From positions 2,356,001 through 2,420,000 of the forward strand of contig NZ_CP081903.1 of the NCBI RefSeq assembly GCF_020091405.1: a stretch of 64,000 bases of DNA, read 5' to 3'. Position 1 is the first letter of the stretch. The number at the start of each line of letters is the position of its first letter. The notes below the pieces were generated by a model. That model saw only the letters and a program-made list of their open reading frames with translations, did no database searches and had not been told where the DNA came from. Below, in pieces: positions 1 through 7,160 of this stretch. A program made the translations under genes and the position numbers. The DNA comes from Bacteroides cellulosilyticus. GTDB lineage: Bacteria > Bacteroidota > Bacteroidia > Bacteroidales > Bacteroidaceae.

Positions 1-350
1 AAGAAAGCGGCATTCAGCGTGGCGAAACCTGCAAGCAGTACGAGGCGCCACAGAAAGCGGTAGCCGAAGTCCTTTCCTTGTTTCTTCTGATTGTTGCATT
101 GAATGTAGAAGGTAAATCCGAAAAGCAAGGCGAAAATGGCATAGGCCTTTCCGGCAAACAGGGAGAAGACAGTATTCAGTATGCCTTGGTCCAGAATATT
201 CAGCCAAGCGGGAGAATCAGTGGGATAGACGGGGAAGATGAAGTGTTCCAGGTTGTGCACCAGGATGATAGCCATTACGGCAAAGCCTCTCAAGGCATCT
301 ACTACCTCAATGCGAGGCGCTTTCGATAAAGGTTGTTCCATTCGATTCAT
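1..350 (-). CDS. Partial multi-pass membrane protein (DUF418/DUF1624 type), cut by the window edge
   Basis: Reading the minus strand from the ATG at 350 gives an open frame that runs off the left edge (about 116 residues visible). It begins MNRMEQPLSKAPRIEVVDAL and continues RGFAVMAIILVHNLEHFIF. This 'x-D-x-L-R-G-F-A' start followed by a membrane helix is typical of DUF418/DUF1624 and heparan-acetyltransferase-like membrane proteins of the acyltransferase superfamily. A second hydrophobic segment follows (VFSLFAGKAYAIFALLFGF). The start lies inside the last codons of the upstream acyltransferase gene (44-bp overlap), so the two are probably translationally coupled. A second in-frame ATG at 341 is an alternative start. 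Substrate unknown; the rest of the gene lies outside the window. Confidence 0.75.
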   Translation of the reverse strand, partial: MNRMEQPLSKAPRIEVVDALRGFAVMAIILVHNLEHFIFPVYPTDSPAWLNILDQGILNTVFSLFAGKAYAIFALLFGFTFYIQCNNQKKQGKDFGYRFLWRLVLLAGFATLNAAF

Positions 351-1386
351 TGTTTAGTATTCTTTTTATTAGTTTGTTCATCGGCTTTTCAAAACGATAG
401 TAGGACAACAGGCTAAGCAGCAGTATGATGCCCAGAAGAACCGGTACCGATACCATCCAGCTGATTTGCCAGCCGCTCTGCTTCTGCCATTCTACATACG
501 TCAGCAATACGAAGAGGTGGATTAAATAGAAACTGTAACTGATTTCACCTCCTATTATCAGGTAGCGGTTATTTAATAGTCGGGAAAGACTTCCTTTCTG
601 CAACGCAAAGCTCAACAGAATCAGTGACACCGGAAGCCAATAGTAGCAGGAGTAACGATATACTTTAGGTATTTCGGTCGCATAAAGGTAGAACCCTGCA
701 AAGATGGCTATGGACAGCACTTCGATGATAGTGCCTTGCCGGTAACTGATTTCCCGGTCTTTCAGATAGCGATAGACTTGAAACAGGAGCATTCCCACAA
801 TGAAGTCGGGAAACCGGGTGATGGGGTTTACATACCAATAGCCTTTGATGTCTTCTTCCGGAGTGAAGTGCATGCCGATGACAACCAGCAGGGTGCAAAA
901 GAGGAAAAAGAGGAATAGCCTTTTGCTGTTTCTTGCCAAAGGTATCAGGAACGGGAAGCAGAAGTAAAACAGTTGTTCGCAGCACAAACTCCATGATGGG
1001 CTGTTGAAGGAGAAGAAATAATCCGGCCGGGGAATGTAAGCCTGCGTTAGTGTGAGGGATGCCAGGAAATGTCTGCACCAGTCGGCGGTGCCGGTGTACA
1101 CCACGTAACCTCCCAACAGGGCTGCCAGCAATAGCGTGAGCCAGTGCAGGGGATAGACGCGGGCGATGCGGGCTATCCAGAATTTCCGTTTGGTGGTGGT
1201 GTGTTCCGTCAGTTTCTCCTGATAGTTATAGGCGATGATGAAACCACTTAGTACAAAGAAAAAGCTAACTCCTACGAAGCCTTCTTTAAAGAAATGCACG
1301 TCAAAGAAGGGAGCTATTACATAGCAATGCGCTCCAAATACCATAAGTGCAAATATCAACCGTAAGGATGTAAGCGTGTTAATCAT
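307..1386 (-). CDS. Acyltransferase family 3 membrane protein
   Basis: About 359 residues with roughly ten hydrophobic segments. The N-terminus (SLRLIFALMVFGAHC, then GVSFFFVLSGFIIAYNY) matches the acyltransferase-3 family, integral inner-membrane enzymes that transfer acetyl or other acyl groups to sugars of surface polysaccharides; the His in 'FGAHC' is the conserved family histidine. A TTG at 1392 would add two residues, but I prefer the ATG at 1386. A TAACTTTG -7 element lies just upstream at 1411-1418. The gene follows the Crp/Fnr gene in the same direction and overlaps the next membrane gene by 44 bp. The acceptor is unknown; a cell-surface glycan is the usual inference. Confidence 0.85.
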   Translation of the reverse strand: MINTLTSLRLIFALMVFGAHCYVIAPFFDVHFFKEGFVGVSFFFVLSGFIIAYNYQEKLTEHTTTKRKFWIARIARVYPLHWLTLLLAALLGGYVVYTGTADWCRHFLASLTLTQAYIPRPDYFFSFNSPSWSLCCEQLFYFCFPFLIPLARNSKRLFLFFLFCTLLVVIGMHFTPEEDIKGYWYVNPITRFPDFIVGMLLFQVYRYLKDREISYRQGTIIEVLSIAIFAGFYLYATEIPKVYRYSCYYWLPVSLILLSFALQKGSLSRLLNNRYLIIGGEISYSFYLIHLFVLLTYVEWQKQSGWQISWMVSVPVLLGIILLLSLLSYYRFEKPMNKLIKRILNNESNGTTFIESASH

Positions 1387-1410
1387 GGACAAATTTGTTT
1401 AGTAAGGCGG

Positions 1411-1418
1411 CAAAGTTA
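1411..1418 (-). promoter_or_regulatory. Candidate Bacteroides -7 box for the acyltransferase gene
   Basis: The plus strand reads CAAAGTTA, i.e. TAACTTTG on the minus strand, an exact match to the Bacteroides -7 consensus TAnnTTTG. It sits 25 bp upstream of the ATG at 1386. No exact TTTG box is found 19-21 bp further upstream. Confidence 0.45.
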
Positions 1419-1450
1419 GGCGTTTGCCCGATTATAAAAATTCACATAGA

Positions 1451-2023
1451 TTAAAAAAACAACTTTTCTGCACGCAAACGGCTTAAATGTTGGGGGGTGA
1501 TGCCCAGATAGGAAGCTATGTAGATCAGCTTAGCCCGCTGGATGACGTCGGGCAGCTCTCTTACTAATTGTAGGTAGCGTTCTTTGGCCGGCAGAAAAAG
1601 CCGGCTGATGTGATGCTGGTCCATATATAGCAGGCATTCCTGGTGGATAACTCTTCCCCAGTTGGCAATCTCGATATTGGTTTCATAAAGCTGGTTGAGG
1701 TCTTCTATGCTGATGGCATATAGCGTACTGTCTTCCAAGAGTTCCACATACTCATAGCCCGGTTCGTTGTGATACAGGTCTTTCATGGCGAAGGTGATAT
1801 CTCCTTCGCGTGAGAACCAGATGGTGAGTTCTTTGCCGTCCAGCAGGCAATAGGAACGTGCAAAGCCTTTCTCTATGAAATACACGTGGCGGTCAATGAC
1901 GCCTCCCCGTATCAGGAGATGCTTCTTGGGTAGTTCCGCCTTTTTCATTTTCGAGAAAAGCAGGGCTAAGGAAGCATCGGAAACCGGGTAGTAGCGCCGG
2001 ATGCCATTGATGATGTTTTGCAT
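1451..2023 (-). CDS. Crp/Fnr-family transcriptional regulator
   Basis: A 190-residue protein with an N-terminal cyclic-nucleotide-binding-like beta roll (about residues 25-115; HLLIRGGVIDRHVYFIEKG and FSREGDITF are typical) and a short C-terminal helix-turn-helix (ASYLGITPQHLSRLR, about residues 170-184). It lacks the cysteine pattern expected of an Fe-S Fnr sensor, and the ligand is unknown. The C-terminus is short, ending directly after the recognition helix, as in many Bacteroidota members of this family. It has a well-matched promoter (2101-2132) and is followed by the acyltransferase gene in the same orientation. Confidence 0.88.
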   Translation of the reverse strand: MQNIINGIRRYYPVSDASLALLFSKMKKAELPKKHLLIRGGVIDRHVYFIEKGFARSYCLLDGKELTIWFSREGDITFAMKDLYHNEPGYEYVELLEDSTLYAISIEDLNQLYETNIEIANWGRVIHQECLLYMDQHHISRLFLPAKERYLQLVRELPDVIQRAKLIYIASYLGITPQHLSRLRAEKLFF

Positions 2024-2100
2024 ATCGTTTGTATTTTAGGAGTATGCTTTCTTTTTGTCAGCAAAGAGAATTGCTATTGTTTGTTGTTTTATAAATAATG

Positions 2101-2132
2101 CAAATGTATCATTTATATGCAGGGAGAGCAAA
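2101..2132 (-). promoter_or_regulatory. Promoter of the Crp/Fnr gene (-33 and -7 boxes)
   Basis: On the minus strand TACATTTG (2101-2108) matches the Bacteroides -7 consensus TAnnTTTG, and TTTG (2129-2132) is an exact -33 box. The spacer is 20 bp, within the usual 19-21. Transcription would start near 2094, leaving a leader of about 70 nt before the ATG at 2023. Confidence 0.7.
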
Positions 2133-2226
2133 TCAAGCAAATAAAAACTTGTATGCTGTTAGTAAACAATGCTATGTGAAATTCGCACAATTGGAATAGA
2201 TCGCTTGCTTTCGGTTTTACCTACTT

Positions 2227-2356
2227 CCTGCACGAACGATATATATATCCTGCATGTACGATATATATATCCTGCATGTACGATATATATGTCCTGCGTG
2301 TACGGTATATATATCCTGCGTGTACGGTATATATGTCCTGCACGCACGATATATAT
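2227..2356. repeat. Tandem array, 22-bp period, about six copies
   Basis: Units beginning CCTGC start at 2227, 2249, 2271, 2293, 2315 and 2337, an exact 22-bp period; the last unit is shortened to 20 bp. Each unit combines a 'CCTGCATGTACG'-like half with an alternating TA run of about 8-10 bp. Copies vary at a few positions (CATGTACG, CGTGTACG, CACGCACG). Frames on both strands stay open across the array because the unit contains no stop, so the predicted small proteins here are artefacts. The array lies upstream of the Crp/Fnr gene and far from the next plus-strand gene. Confidence 0.95.
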
Positions 2357-2450
2357 CCTTCCCGGCGGATATGTAATCCGCTGTCTTTTAGTCTTTCCTC
2401 GATTTTATAGTCTTCACGCACACTTGATAACATATATAGTTATGCCTCGT

Positions 2451-2507
2451 AACAAGTAATGTTCCGGATGATAACAAGCAATGTTATCATCCGGAATAAG
2501 TAATGTT
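2451..2507. repeat. Second 22-bp-period array with internal hairpin
   Basis: AACAAGTAATGTT occurs at 2451-2463, 2473-2485 (AACAAGCAATGTT) and 2495-2507 (AATAAGTAATGTT), a period of exactly 22 bp. The 9-bp linkers alternate in orientation: CCGGATGAT after copy 1 and ATCATCCGG after copy 2. As a result TTCCGGATGATAAC (2462-2475) and GTTATCATCCGGAA (2483-2496) form a perfect 14-bp stem around a 7-nt loop. Confidence 0.93.
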
Positions 2508-2610
2508 ATTTTAGACAGTGAAGGGGGAGGATCCCGGGATTTTATTGTTTGAGTGGTGAGCGTTCACCATTCAACTTCCCTAAACCCTAAATGGTTGTTT
2601 CTTTAGTTTC

Positions 2611-2752
2611 AGCTTTTCAGCTTGTTCGCAAACGCCCTGTTCATGGTACTTCCGGCTGAAAGTTCCCCCACTGAACCCTGAAAAAGAGAGTTTCAGGAAG
2701 AGCCTTCAGCCGAAACTACCATGAGTAGGGCGTTGGACGGAAGCTGAAAGAC
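2611..2752. repeat. Long imperfect inverted repeat (about 50-bp arms), MITE/REP-like
   Basis: The left arm (2611-2662) and right arm (2704-2752) are imperfect reverse complements. Matching blocks include TTCAGCTT / AAGCTGAA, AACGCCCT / AGGGCGTT, TCATGGTA / TACCATGA and CGGCTGAA / TTCAGCCG. The central loop is about 40 nt. No transposase is present, so it could be a non-autonomous element, a REP/BIME-type repeat or simply a large RNA hairpin. Confidence 0.85.
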
Positions 2753-2886
2753 TGGAAGCAAAAAAAGTAATTTCACTCTATGGTAGGATAATTGAGGGCT
2801 CCTCATATTGCGTTTGGGAGACAGTGGTTGTCTTTTTGGGCAGGGAATAAAAAACAGATAATGTATGATGGTAAAGTAATCTTTCA

Positions 2887-2894
2887 TATCTTTG
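2887..2894 (+). promoter_or_regulatory. Candidate -7 box for the barrel-like hypothetical gene
   Basis: TATCTTTG matches TAnnTTTG exactly. It lies about 93 bp upstream of the ATG at 2988. No -33 TTTG is found at the expected distance. Confidence 0.4.
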
Positions 2895-2913
2895 CTAATA
2901 AAATATAAAGACT

Positions 2914-2976
2914 ATGGAAAATGCAATGAATGCGACAATTAATGGTTTTTGCTATGTACTAATTTTATTCATTTAA
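2914..2976 (+). CDS. Possible 20-residue leader ORF
   Basis: An ATG at 2914 opens a 20-codon frame ending in TAA at 2974-2976 (MENAMNATINGFCYVLILFI). It lies between a candidate -7 box (2887) and the ATG of the barrel-like gene at 2988, leaving 11 nt between its stop and that ATG. The C-terminal half is hydrophobic. It may be a leader peptide or a chance frame; only position and spacing support it. Confidence 0.22.
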   Translation: MENAMNATINGFCYVLILFI

Positions 2977-2987
2977 AACGAATAGCC

Positions 2988-3704
2988 ATGAAATACAGAA
3001 TGATACACGATTTACTTAAATGCGAAATCCGTATTCTTGTGGGTATTATTTTTTGTTCCCTACTTTCCTTAGAAAACGGTATGGCTCAGAACCAGCCGGA
3101 ACGGCTTCTGAACCTTGATGTGCCGCAAGGTCGGTGGAGTCTGATTTTTATTAATAATATAGTTTGTACTCAGTGGAACTATATCCCTTCACTCGAAAAT
3201 AGAAATCGCTCTTCTACGGTAATATTGGGGACTGGTGCCGGATTAGAATATGCCTACTGCCGGAACCGGACTTTGTCTCTGACAGCTGAAGTTGGTCTAA
3301 CTGGTTATGTTCTGTCTATGGAACCTTCGGATTGGGGGCGTGATGCTCGATATTACAACATAAATTTGTTGCACACTTCTTATTGGAAGCATTTTGCCGT
3401 GGGGGCCGGACCCACGCTTGGATGGAATGACTGGAGATATATTTATAGAAGAGGAGATTTTTCGGAAGATGAGATGACTGATAGTGAAAAAGAGGACTAT
3501 TACGGCGAAGAGAACTTTTCTTTCACCCGCTTTGCTGCGGGAGTTGATGTTCAGGTCTATTACTATATCATTTCTCAATTAGGATTCGGTGCAGAATACT
3601 CTGCCCGTTGGATGTGGAAGGGAGGTGCCAGAGGGAAATGCGATCACCAATGTGCACTGAAAATGCGATTAAAGTTTGGACTAAACAAGAAGAAACGGTT
3701 TTAG
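2988..3704 (+). CDS. Hypothetical exported protein, probable outer-membrane beta-barrel
   Basis: About 238 residues from the ATG at 2988 (an upstream TTG at 2949 and an ATG at 3000 are alternatives). A hydrophobic stretch, ILVGIIFCSLLSLENGMAQ, looks like a signal peptide with cleavage after 'GMAQ'. The rest alternates aromatic and small residues (LGTGAGLEYAYCRNRTLSLTAEVG, FTRFAAGVDVQVYYYIISQ), consistent with an eight-strand barrel or similar outer-membrane protein, and the last strand (LKMRLKFGLNKK) ends close to the C-terminus. I do not recognise a named family. It converges with the AAA ATPase gene across a 62-bp palindrome. Function unknown. Confidence 0.7.
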   Translation: MKYRMIHDLLKCEIRILVGIIFCSLLSLENGMAQNQPERLLNLDVPQGRWSLIFINNIVCTQWNYIPSLENRNRSSTVILGTGAGLEYAYCRNRTLSLTAEVGLTGYVLSMEPSDWGRDARYYNINLLHTSYWKHFAVGAGPTLGWNDWRYIYRRGDFSEDEMTDSEKEDYYGEENFSFTRFAAGVDVQVYYYIISQLGFGAEYSARWMWKGGARGKCDHQCALKMRLKFGLNKKKRF

Positions 3705-3787
3705 CTAACCGGATGCAGTCCTTTTTTATCTCCTCCCAAAATGTACTTACCTGTAAAATAATAGAAAAACGCTCTGTTTCATGTCAG

Positions 3788-3849
3788 CAAGAAGTTAGGA
3801 GTTTGTCAACAGGAAGTTAACTTCTTGTGGACAAACTCCTAACTTCTTG
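3788..3849. repeat. 62-bp near-perfect palindrome between convergent genes
   Basis: The sequence from CAAGAAGTTAGGAGTTTGTC to GACAAACTCCTAACTTCTTG equals its own reverse complement except at two symmetric positions near the centre. The 20-bp outer arms are perfect and the centre is AAGTTAACTT. It lies between the stops of the barrel-like gene (3704) and the AAA ATPase (3968), so it may end transcription in both directions, although neither side has a long T run. Confidence 0.9.
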
Positions 3850-3967
3850 TGAACAGAAAATTGGCTTTTTGTAATACCTTAATAGTCAACAGTAAAAACT
3901 CACTTGTGTAAATTTTGCTTGTGAATAAAAATTGATATAAAACGAATGGACTGAACAGTTGCTTGTG

Positions 3968-5272
3968 TTAAAGAGTAAGTACTTTAGGCAGGGCAAACAA
4001 CAGATACAGCGGGATGTTTATTAGTTTCCCGTTTTTTTCATACGGCAGTAAACTGGTACGGAAAAGAAGTTGCGGATTGTATTCTTTATCGTACACTTTC
4101 AGACTTTTAGCATGTACGTTATTGCCGGCTTTAGCTTCCAACGGATATGCCCGAAGACCATCTGAGAAGAGAAAGTCAACTTCGGCATTTGCATCGGAAG
4201 TCCAATAATAGTTGGCATTGAGTTGAGGAAAAAGAGAGAGCTCTTGTAGAACATATTGCTCCGTCAGTGCTCCTTTAAATTCTTCAAATATCCGGCTTCC
4301 TTCGATGAATACTTTAGGCGACAGTCCACTCATGACCCGCAAGAGCCCGACATCAAGCAGGAATACTTTAAAAGATTGTAAGTCTTCGTATGCTTTCAAT
4401 GGTACATCCGGTTTACGTACACGGTAAGTCCGGCGAATAAGTCCGGTGTCATGAAGCCACATTAATGTGTCCTCATATTCGCGGGCACGTGCTCCTTCAC
4501 GTACCATGCCGTAAACGAATTTCTTATTTTCTTTTGCTAATTGAGAGGGGATACTCTGACACACATATCTGATTTTGGCTATCAGATTAGAAGGAGCATG
4601 TTTCGAAAAATCACTTTCATAAGCGCTCAACAGTTGTTCCTGTATCTTTTCCACTTCGAAGAAGTCTTGTGTATCCAGCCAGCTTTGCACGGCAGCGGGC
4701 ATTCCACCGATGATGAAATAGCGTTTTAAATGCTCTTGTAATTTTTCGGTGAAAGCATTGGTATCTAAATTGCCGTTCATCACATAGTCAAGTAGCAGTT
4801 CTTCTCCGTTGGCAAGTAGAAATTCTCGAAAAGAGAGAGGTTGCAGAGTTAAGAATTCTACTTTACCTACAGGAAAAGAAGTTCCCTGATGTAGTGCTAC
4901 TCCCAGCAGGGAACCTGCACAGCAAATGGCGTATTCGGGAGCCTCTTCAGTGAAGTACTTTAAAGAAGTCAATGCGCGCGGAACTTCCTGCACCTCATCG
5001 AAAATGATAAGTGTCTTCCCGAGCTGAATACGTTTGCCATGGAATACGGAAAGTTGTTCAATGATGCGCTCCGGACTGATGCTTCCCTCAAATATATTAT
5101 TAATGGAATTGTCCTGTTCAAAGTTGATATAGCAGATGTCTTCGAAGCATTCCGTACCGAATGTTTTCAGTAACCAGGTTTTGCCAACCTGTCGTGCTCC
5201 TTGAAGTATCAAGGGCTTGCGTCCTTGCTTGTTTTTCCATTGGATAAGTTCTTCTATCAGTAATCGTTTCAT
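3968..5272 (-). CDS. AAA ATPase with C-terminal DUF4143
   Basis: A 434-residue protein. The N-terminal AAA_14-type domain has a Walker A GARQVGKT (about residues 25-32) and a Walker B TLIIFDEVQ. The second half, with the stretch ANAEVDFLF (about residue 365), fits DUF4143, which carries a PD-(D/E)xK nuclease-like fold. Such proteins are common and mobile in Bacteroidota and archaea; their cellular role is unsettled, with nucleic-acid processing or toxin-like activity proposed. Length is normal for the family. It is a lone minus-strand gene with its own promoter (5292-5323), divergent from the GH5 gene. Confidence 0.9.
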   Translation of the reverse strand: MKRLLIEELIQWKNKQGRKPLILQGARQVGKTWLLKTFGTECFEDICYINFEQDNSINNIFEGSISPERIIEQLSVFHGKRIQLGKTLIIFDEVQEVPRALTSLKYFTEEAPEYAICCAGSLLGVALHQGTSFPVGKVEFLTLQPLSFREFLLANGEELLLDYVMNGNLDTNAFTEKLQEHLKRYFIIGGMPAAVQSWLDTQDFFEVEKIQEQLLSAYESDFSKHAPSNLIAKIRYVCQSIPSQLAKENKKFVYGMVREGARAREYEDTLMWLHDTGLIRRTYRVRKPDVPLKAYEDLQSFKVFLLDVGLLRVMSGLSPKVFIEGSRIFEEFKGALTEQYVLQELSLFPQLNANYYWTSDANAEVDFLFSDGLRAYPLEAKAGNNVHAKSLKVYDKEYNPQLLFRTSLLPYEKNGKLINIPLYLLFALPKVLTL

Positions 5273-5291
5273 TCTTTTCTGCTTTTATGCG

Positions 5292-5323
5292 CAAATGTAC
5301 TTATAATAAGAAACTTATGCAAG
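5292..5323 (-). promoter_or_regulatory. Promoter of the AAA ATPase gene
   Basis: On the minus strand TACATTTG (5292-5299) matches the -7 consensus, and CTTG (5320-5323) is a three-of-four match to the -33 TTTG with a 20-bp spacer. Transcription would begin about 12 nt upstream of the ATG at 5272. Confidence 0.55.
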
Positions 5324-5328
5324 GGAAA

Positions 5329-5415
5329 TCACGTTTTCCTATGGACAAAAGCCCCGCTTCGTCACATTTTCCTATGGACAAAGCAGGGCTTCTATCACAT
5401 TTTCCGATGGACTCT
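5329..5415. repeat. Three direct repeats, 33-bp period, with hairpin
   Basis: TCACGTTTTCCTATGGAC (5329), TCACATTTTCCTATGGAC (5362) and TCACATTTTCCGATGGAC (5395) recur every 33 bp. Between copies, AAGCCCCGCTT and AAGCAGGGCTT are near-perfect inverted repeats, so copy 2 sits in the loop of a hairpin. The array lies in the 315-bp divergent gap between the AAA ATPase and GH5 genes, next to the ATPase promoter. A frame of 102 codons runs through it (5287-5595) but has no other coding support. Confidence 0.9.
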
Positions 5416-5524
5416 TCTGCTTTTTGGGCTATATGTCGGCTATTGGAAACCATTTATCCTGGGGTGATAACAAATCATACCGTTCCATATAACATCCTGA
5501 ATCGACTGTATGCCCGTTTTGCCC

Positions 5525-5532
5525 TATCTTTG
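5525..5532 (+). promoter_or_regulatory. Candidate -7 box for the GH5 pair
   Basis: TATCTTTG matches TAnnTTTG. It lies 55 bp upstream of the ATG at 5588. No TTTG is visible at the -33 distance, which fits a promoter that depends on an activator such as the nearby HTCS. Confidence 0.45.
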
Positions 5533-5587
5533 CCAACACGGGATTTCATCCCTAACCTGACATTTAAGAACGAAAAACATTACGGTC

Positions 5588-7150
5588 ATGAATAAAATTA
5601 AAACTTATCTTGTCTTTCTTTTCACGATTGCACTTTCCGCTTTTGCGGTGGCTTGCTCCAGCAATGACGATGAAGCCGTTACACCGGAAATCGTAATCCC
5701 TGAAAATATTCTGACGAACGGGCTGAACTTCTCCGAAGCCGGAGGAACGAATACACTTTCTATCAAGTCGAATGTGTCGCTGGAAGTTACCAGCAGTCAG
5801 ACTTGGTGTACGGTGACCCCGGTTTCTTCCACTTCGAGCACAGTCCTTAAATATACGATAGATGTAGAGCCCAATACCGGTACAGATGAGCGCACGGCTA
5901 CTATTAGCGTGAGAGGTGGTAACTTGGCGGAACAAAAGTTCGACATCGTGCAGTTGGCCGGTGAGGTTGATGAACCCGATGAGCCCGCTGAACCCGGTTC
6001 GAACGAAATTACAGGAGAGACCCCCTGGGCTGTAGCCAAAAGCCTGGGATTGGGCTGGAATCTGGGAAATCAACTGGATGCGCACAGCAATGGCGTAGCT
6101 AATGAAACAATCTGGGGTAACCGGAAGGCAACGCAAGCCTTGTTTGACAAACTGGCTGCCGCAGGAATCACTACCGTGCGTATCCCGGTCACATGGATGG
6201 GACATATCGGAGCCGCTCCCGGCTATGAGATCGAGAAAGCATGGTTGGATCGTGTTGCCGAGGTAGTGGGCTATGCGGAGAACGCAGGCTTGAATGCCAT
6301 TGTCAATATTCATCACGATGGGGCGGACAGCAGTTATTGGCTGAATATAAAAGAGGCTGCCAAGAGTGAAAGCAAGAATACTGCCGTCAAGGCCGAGTTG
6401 GAAGCTATATGGACGCAAATTGCAGAACGCTTTAAAGATAAAGGGAACTTCCTGGCATTTGAGTCGATGAACGAAATACATGACGGCGGCTGGGGCTGGG
6501 GCGAGAACCGCACGGACGGCGGAAAACAATATGCGGTGCTGAACGAGTGGAACCAGGTGTTTGTAAATGCGGTGCGAGCCGTTGGTGGTGAGAATGCTGA
6601 TCGTTTTCTCGGTGTGCCGGGATACTGCACCAATCCGGAGCTTACGATAAGCTCTTTCAAACTGCCCACGGATAAGGTGCAGAATCGTTTGATGGTAGCT
6701 GTGCATTTCTACGACCCTTACGAGTATACATTGAATGCTGCCTATTCTGAATGGGGACATACCGGAGCTGCGGGCAAGAAGGTCAGCGGAGGAGATGAAG
6801 ACAATGTGAAGAATATATTCGGCAAACTGAAGGCGGCTTACGTGGATAAAGGCATCCCGGTATATATTGGAGAGATGGGCTGTGTGCATCGTGCGAATGC
6901 CCGTGAGGAATCCTTCCGCAAGTATTATCTGGAGTATGTGTGCAAAGCGGCGAAAGAGTATGGCATGGCACCGGTCTACTGGGACAACGGTGGCACCGGA
7001 GCCGGAAAGGAAGAGTCCGGTCTGTTCAATCATGCTACGGGTGACTATCTGAATAATGCGGAGGAAATTGTAGGAGTGATGAAGAAGGCTGTTTTCACGG
7101 AAGATGCTTCCTATACATTACAGTCTGTTTATAACAATGCTCCGCAATAA
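5588..7150 (+). CDS. BACON-GH5 endo-beta-glucanase lipoprotein
   Basis: A 520-residue lipoprotein: a signal peptide ending at the lipobox AVAC (Cys23) followed by SSNDDE, acidic residues that favour surface export in Bacteroidota. Residues 40-125 form a BACON domain, then a Pro/Glu linker, then a GH5 (alpha/beta)8 barrel from about 145. GLGWNLGNQLDA is the GH5 start motif. The acid/base is Glu296 in ESMNEIHDG and the nucleophile is Glu429 in YIGEMGC; the conserved Trp is in VYWDNG. The style resembles GH5 subfamily 4 enzymes such as BACON-GH5 endo-xyloglucanases. The activity is inferred; it could act on another beta-glucan. It is the first gene of a pair (10 bp to the next GH5). Confidence 0.88.
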   Translation: MNKIKTYLVFLFTIALSAFAVACSSNDDEAVTPEIVIPENILTNGLNFSEAGGTNTLSIKSNVSLEVTSSQTWCTVTPVSSTSSTVLKYTIDVEPNTGTDERTATISVRGGNLAEQKFDIVQLAGEVDEPDEPAEPGSNEITGETPWAVAKSLGLGWNLGNQLDAHSNGVANETIWGNRKATQALFDKLAAAGITTVRIPVTWMGHIGAAPGYEIEKAWLDRVAEVVGYAENAGLNAIVNIHHDGADSSYWLNIKEAAKSESKNTAVKAELEAIWTQIAERFKDKGNFLAFESMNEIHDGGWGWGENRTDGGKQYAVLNEWNQVFVNAVRAVGGENADRFLGVPGYCTNPELTISSFKLPTDKVQNRLMVAVHFYDPYEYTLNAAYSEWGHTGAAGKKVSGGDEDNVKNIFGKLKAAYVDKGIPVYIGEMGCVHRANAREESFRKYYLEYVCKAAKEYGMAPVYWDNGGTGAGKEESGLFNHATGDYLNNAEEIVGVMKKAVFTEDASYTLQSVYNNAPQ

Positions 7151-7160
7151 ATTAAGGCTA

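Noticed and set aside
2227..2356. CRISPR array
   Set aside because: Repeats are directly adjacent with no unique spacers and no cas genes are in the window.
2159..2459. Small predicted proteins on both strands (YIYxAxYIYRT-type repeats)
   Set aside because: They are translations of the 22-bp tandem array, open in several frames because the unit lacks stops; there is no start context or family match.
2693..2887. 64-residue minus-strand frame
   Set aside because: It overlaps the right arm of the 142-bp hairpin and has no recognisable features or upstream signals.
5287..5595. 102-residue frame containing SHFPMDK repeats
   Set aside because: The repeats come from the 33-bp DNA repeats; the frame overlaps the ATPase promoter and the GH5 start and matches no family.
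5564..7033. 489-codon antisense frame opposite the GH5 gene
   Set aside because: It is complementary to a clear GH5 gene and its translation is Cys/His/Arg-rich with no domain, as expected of a shadow frame.
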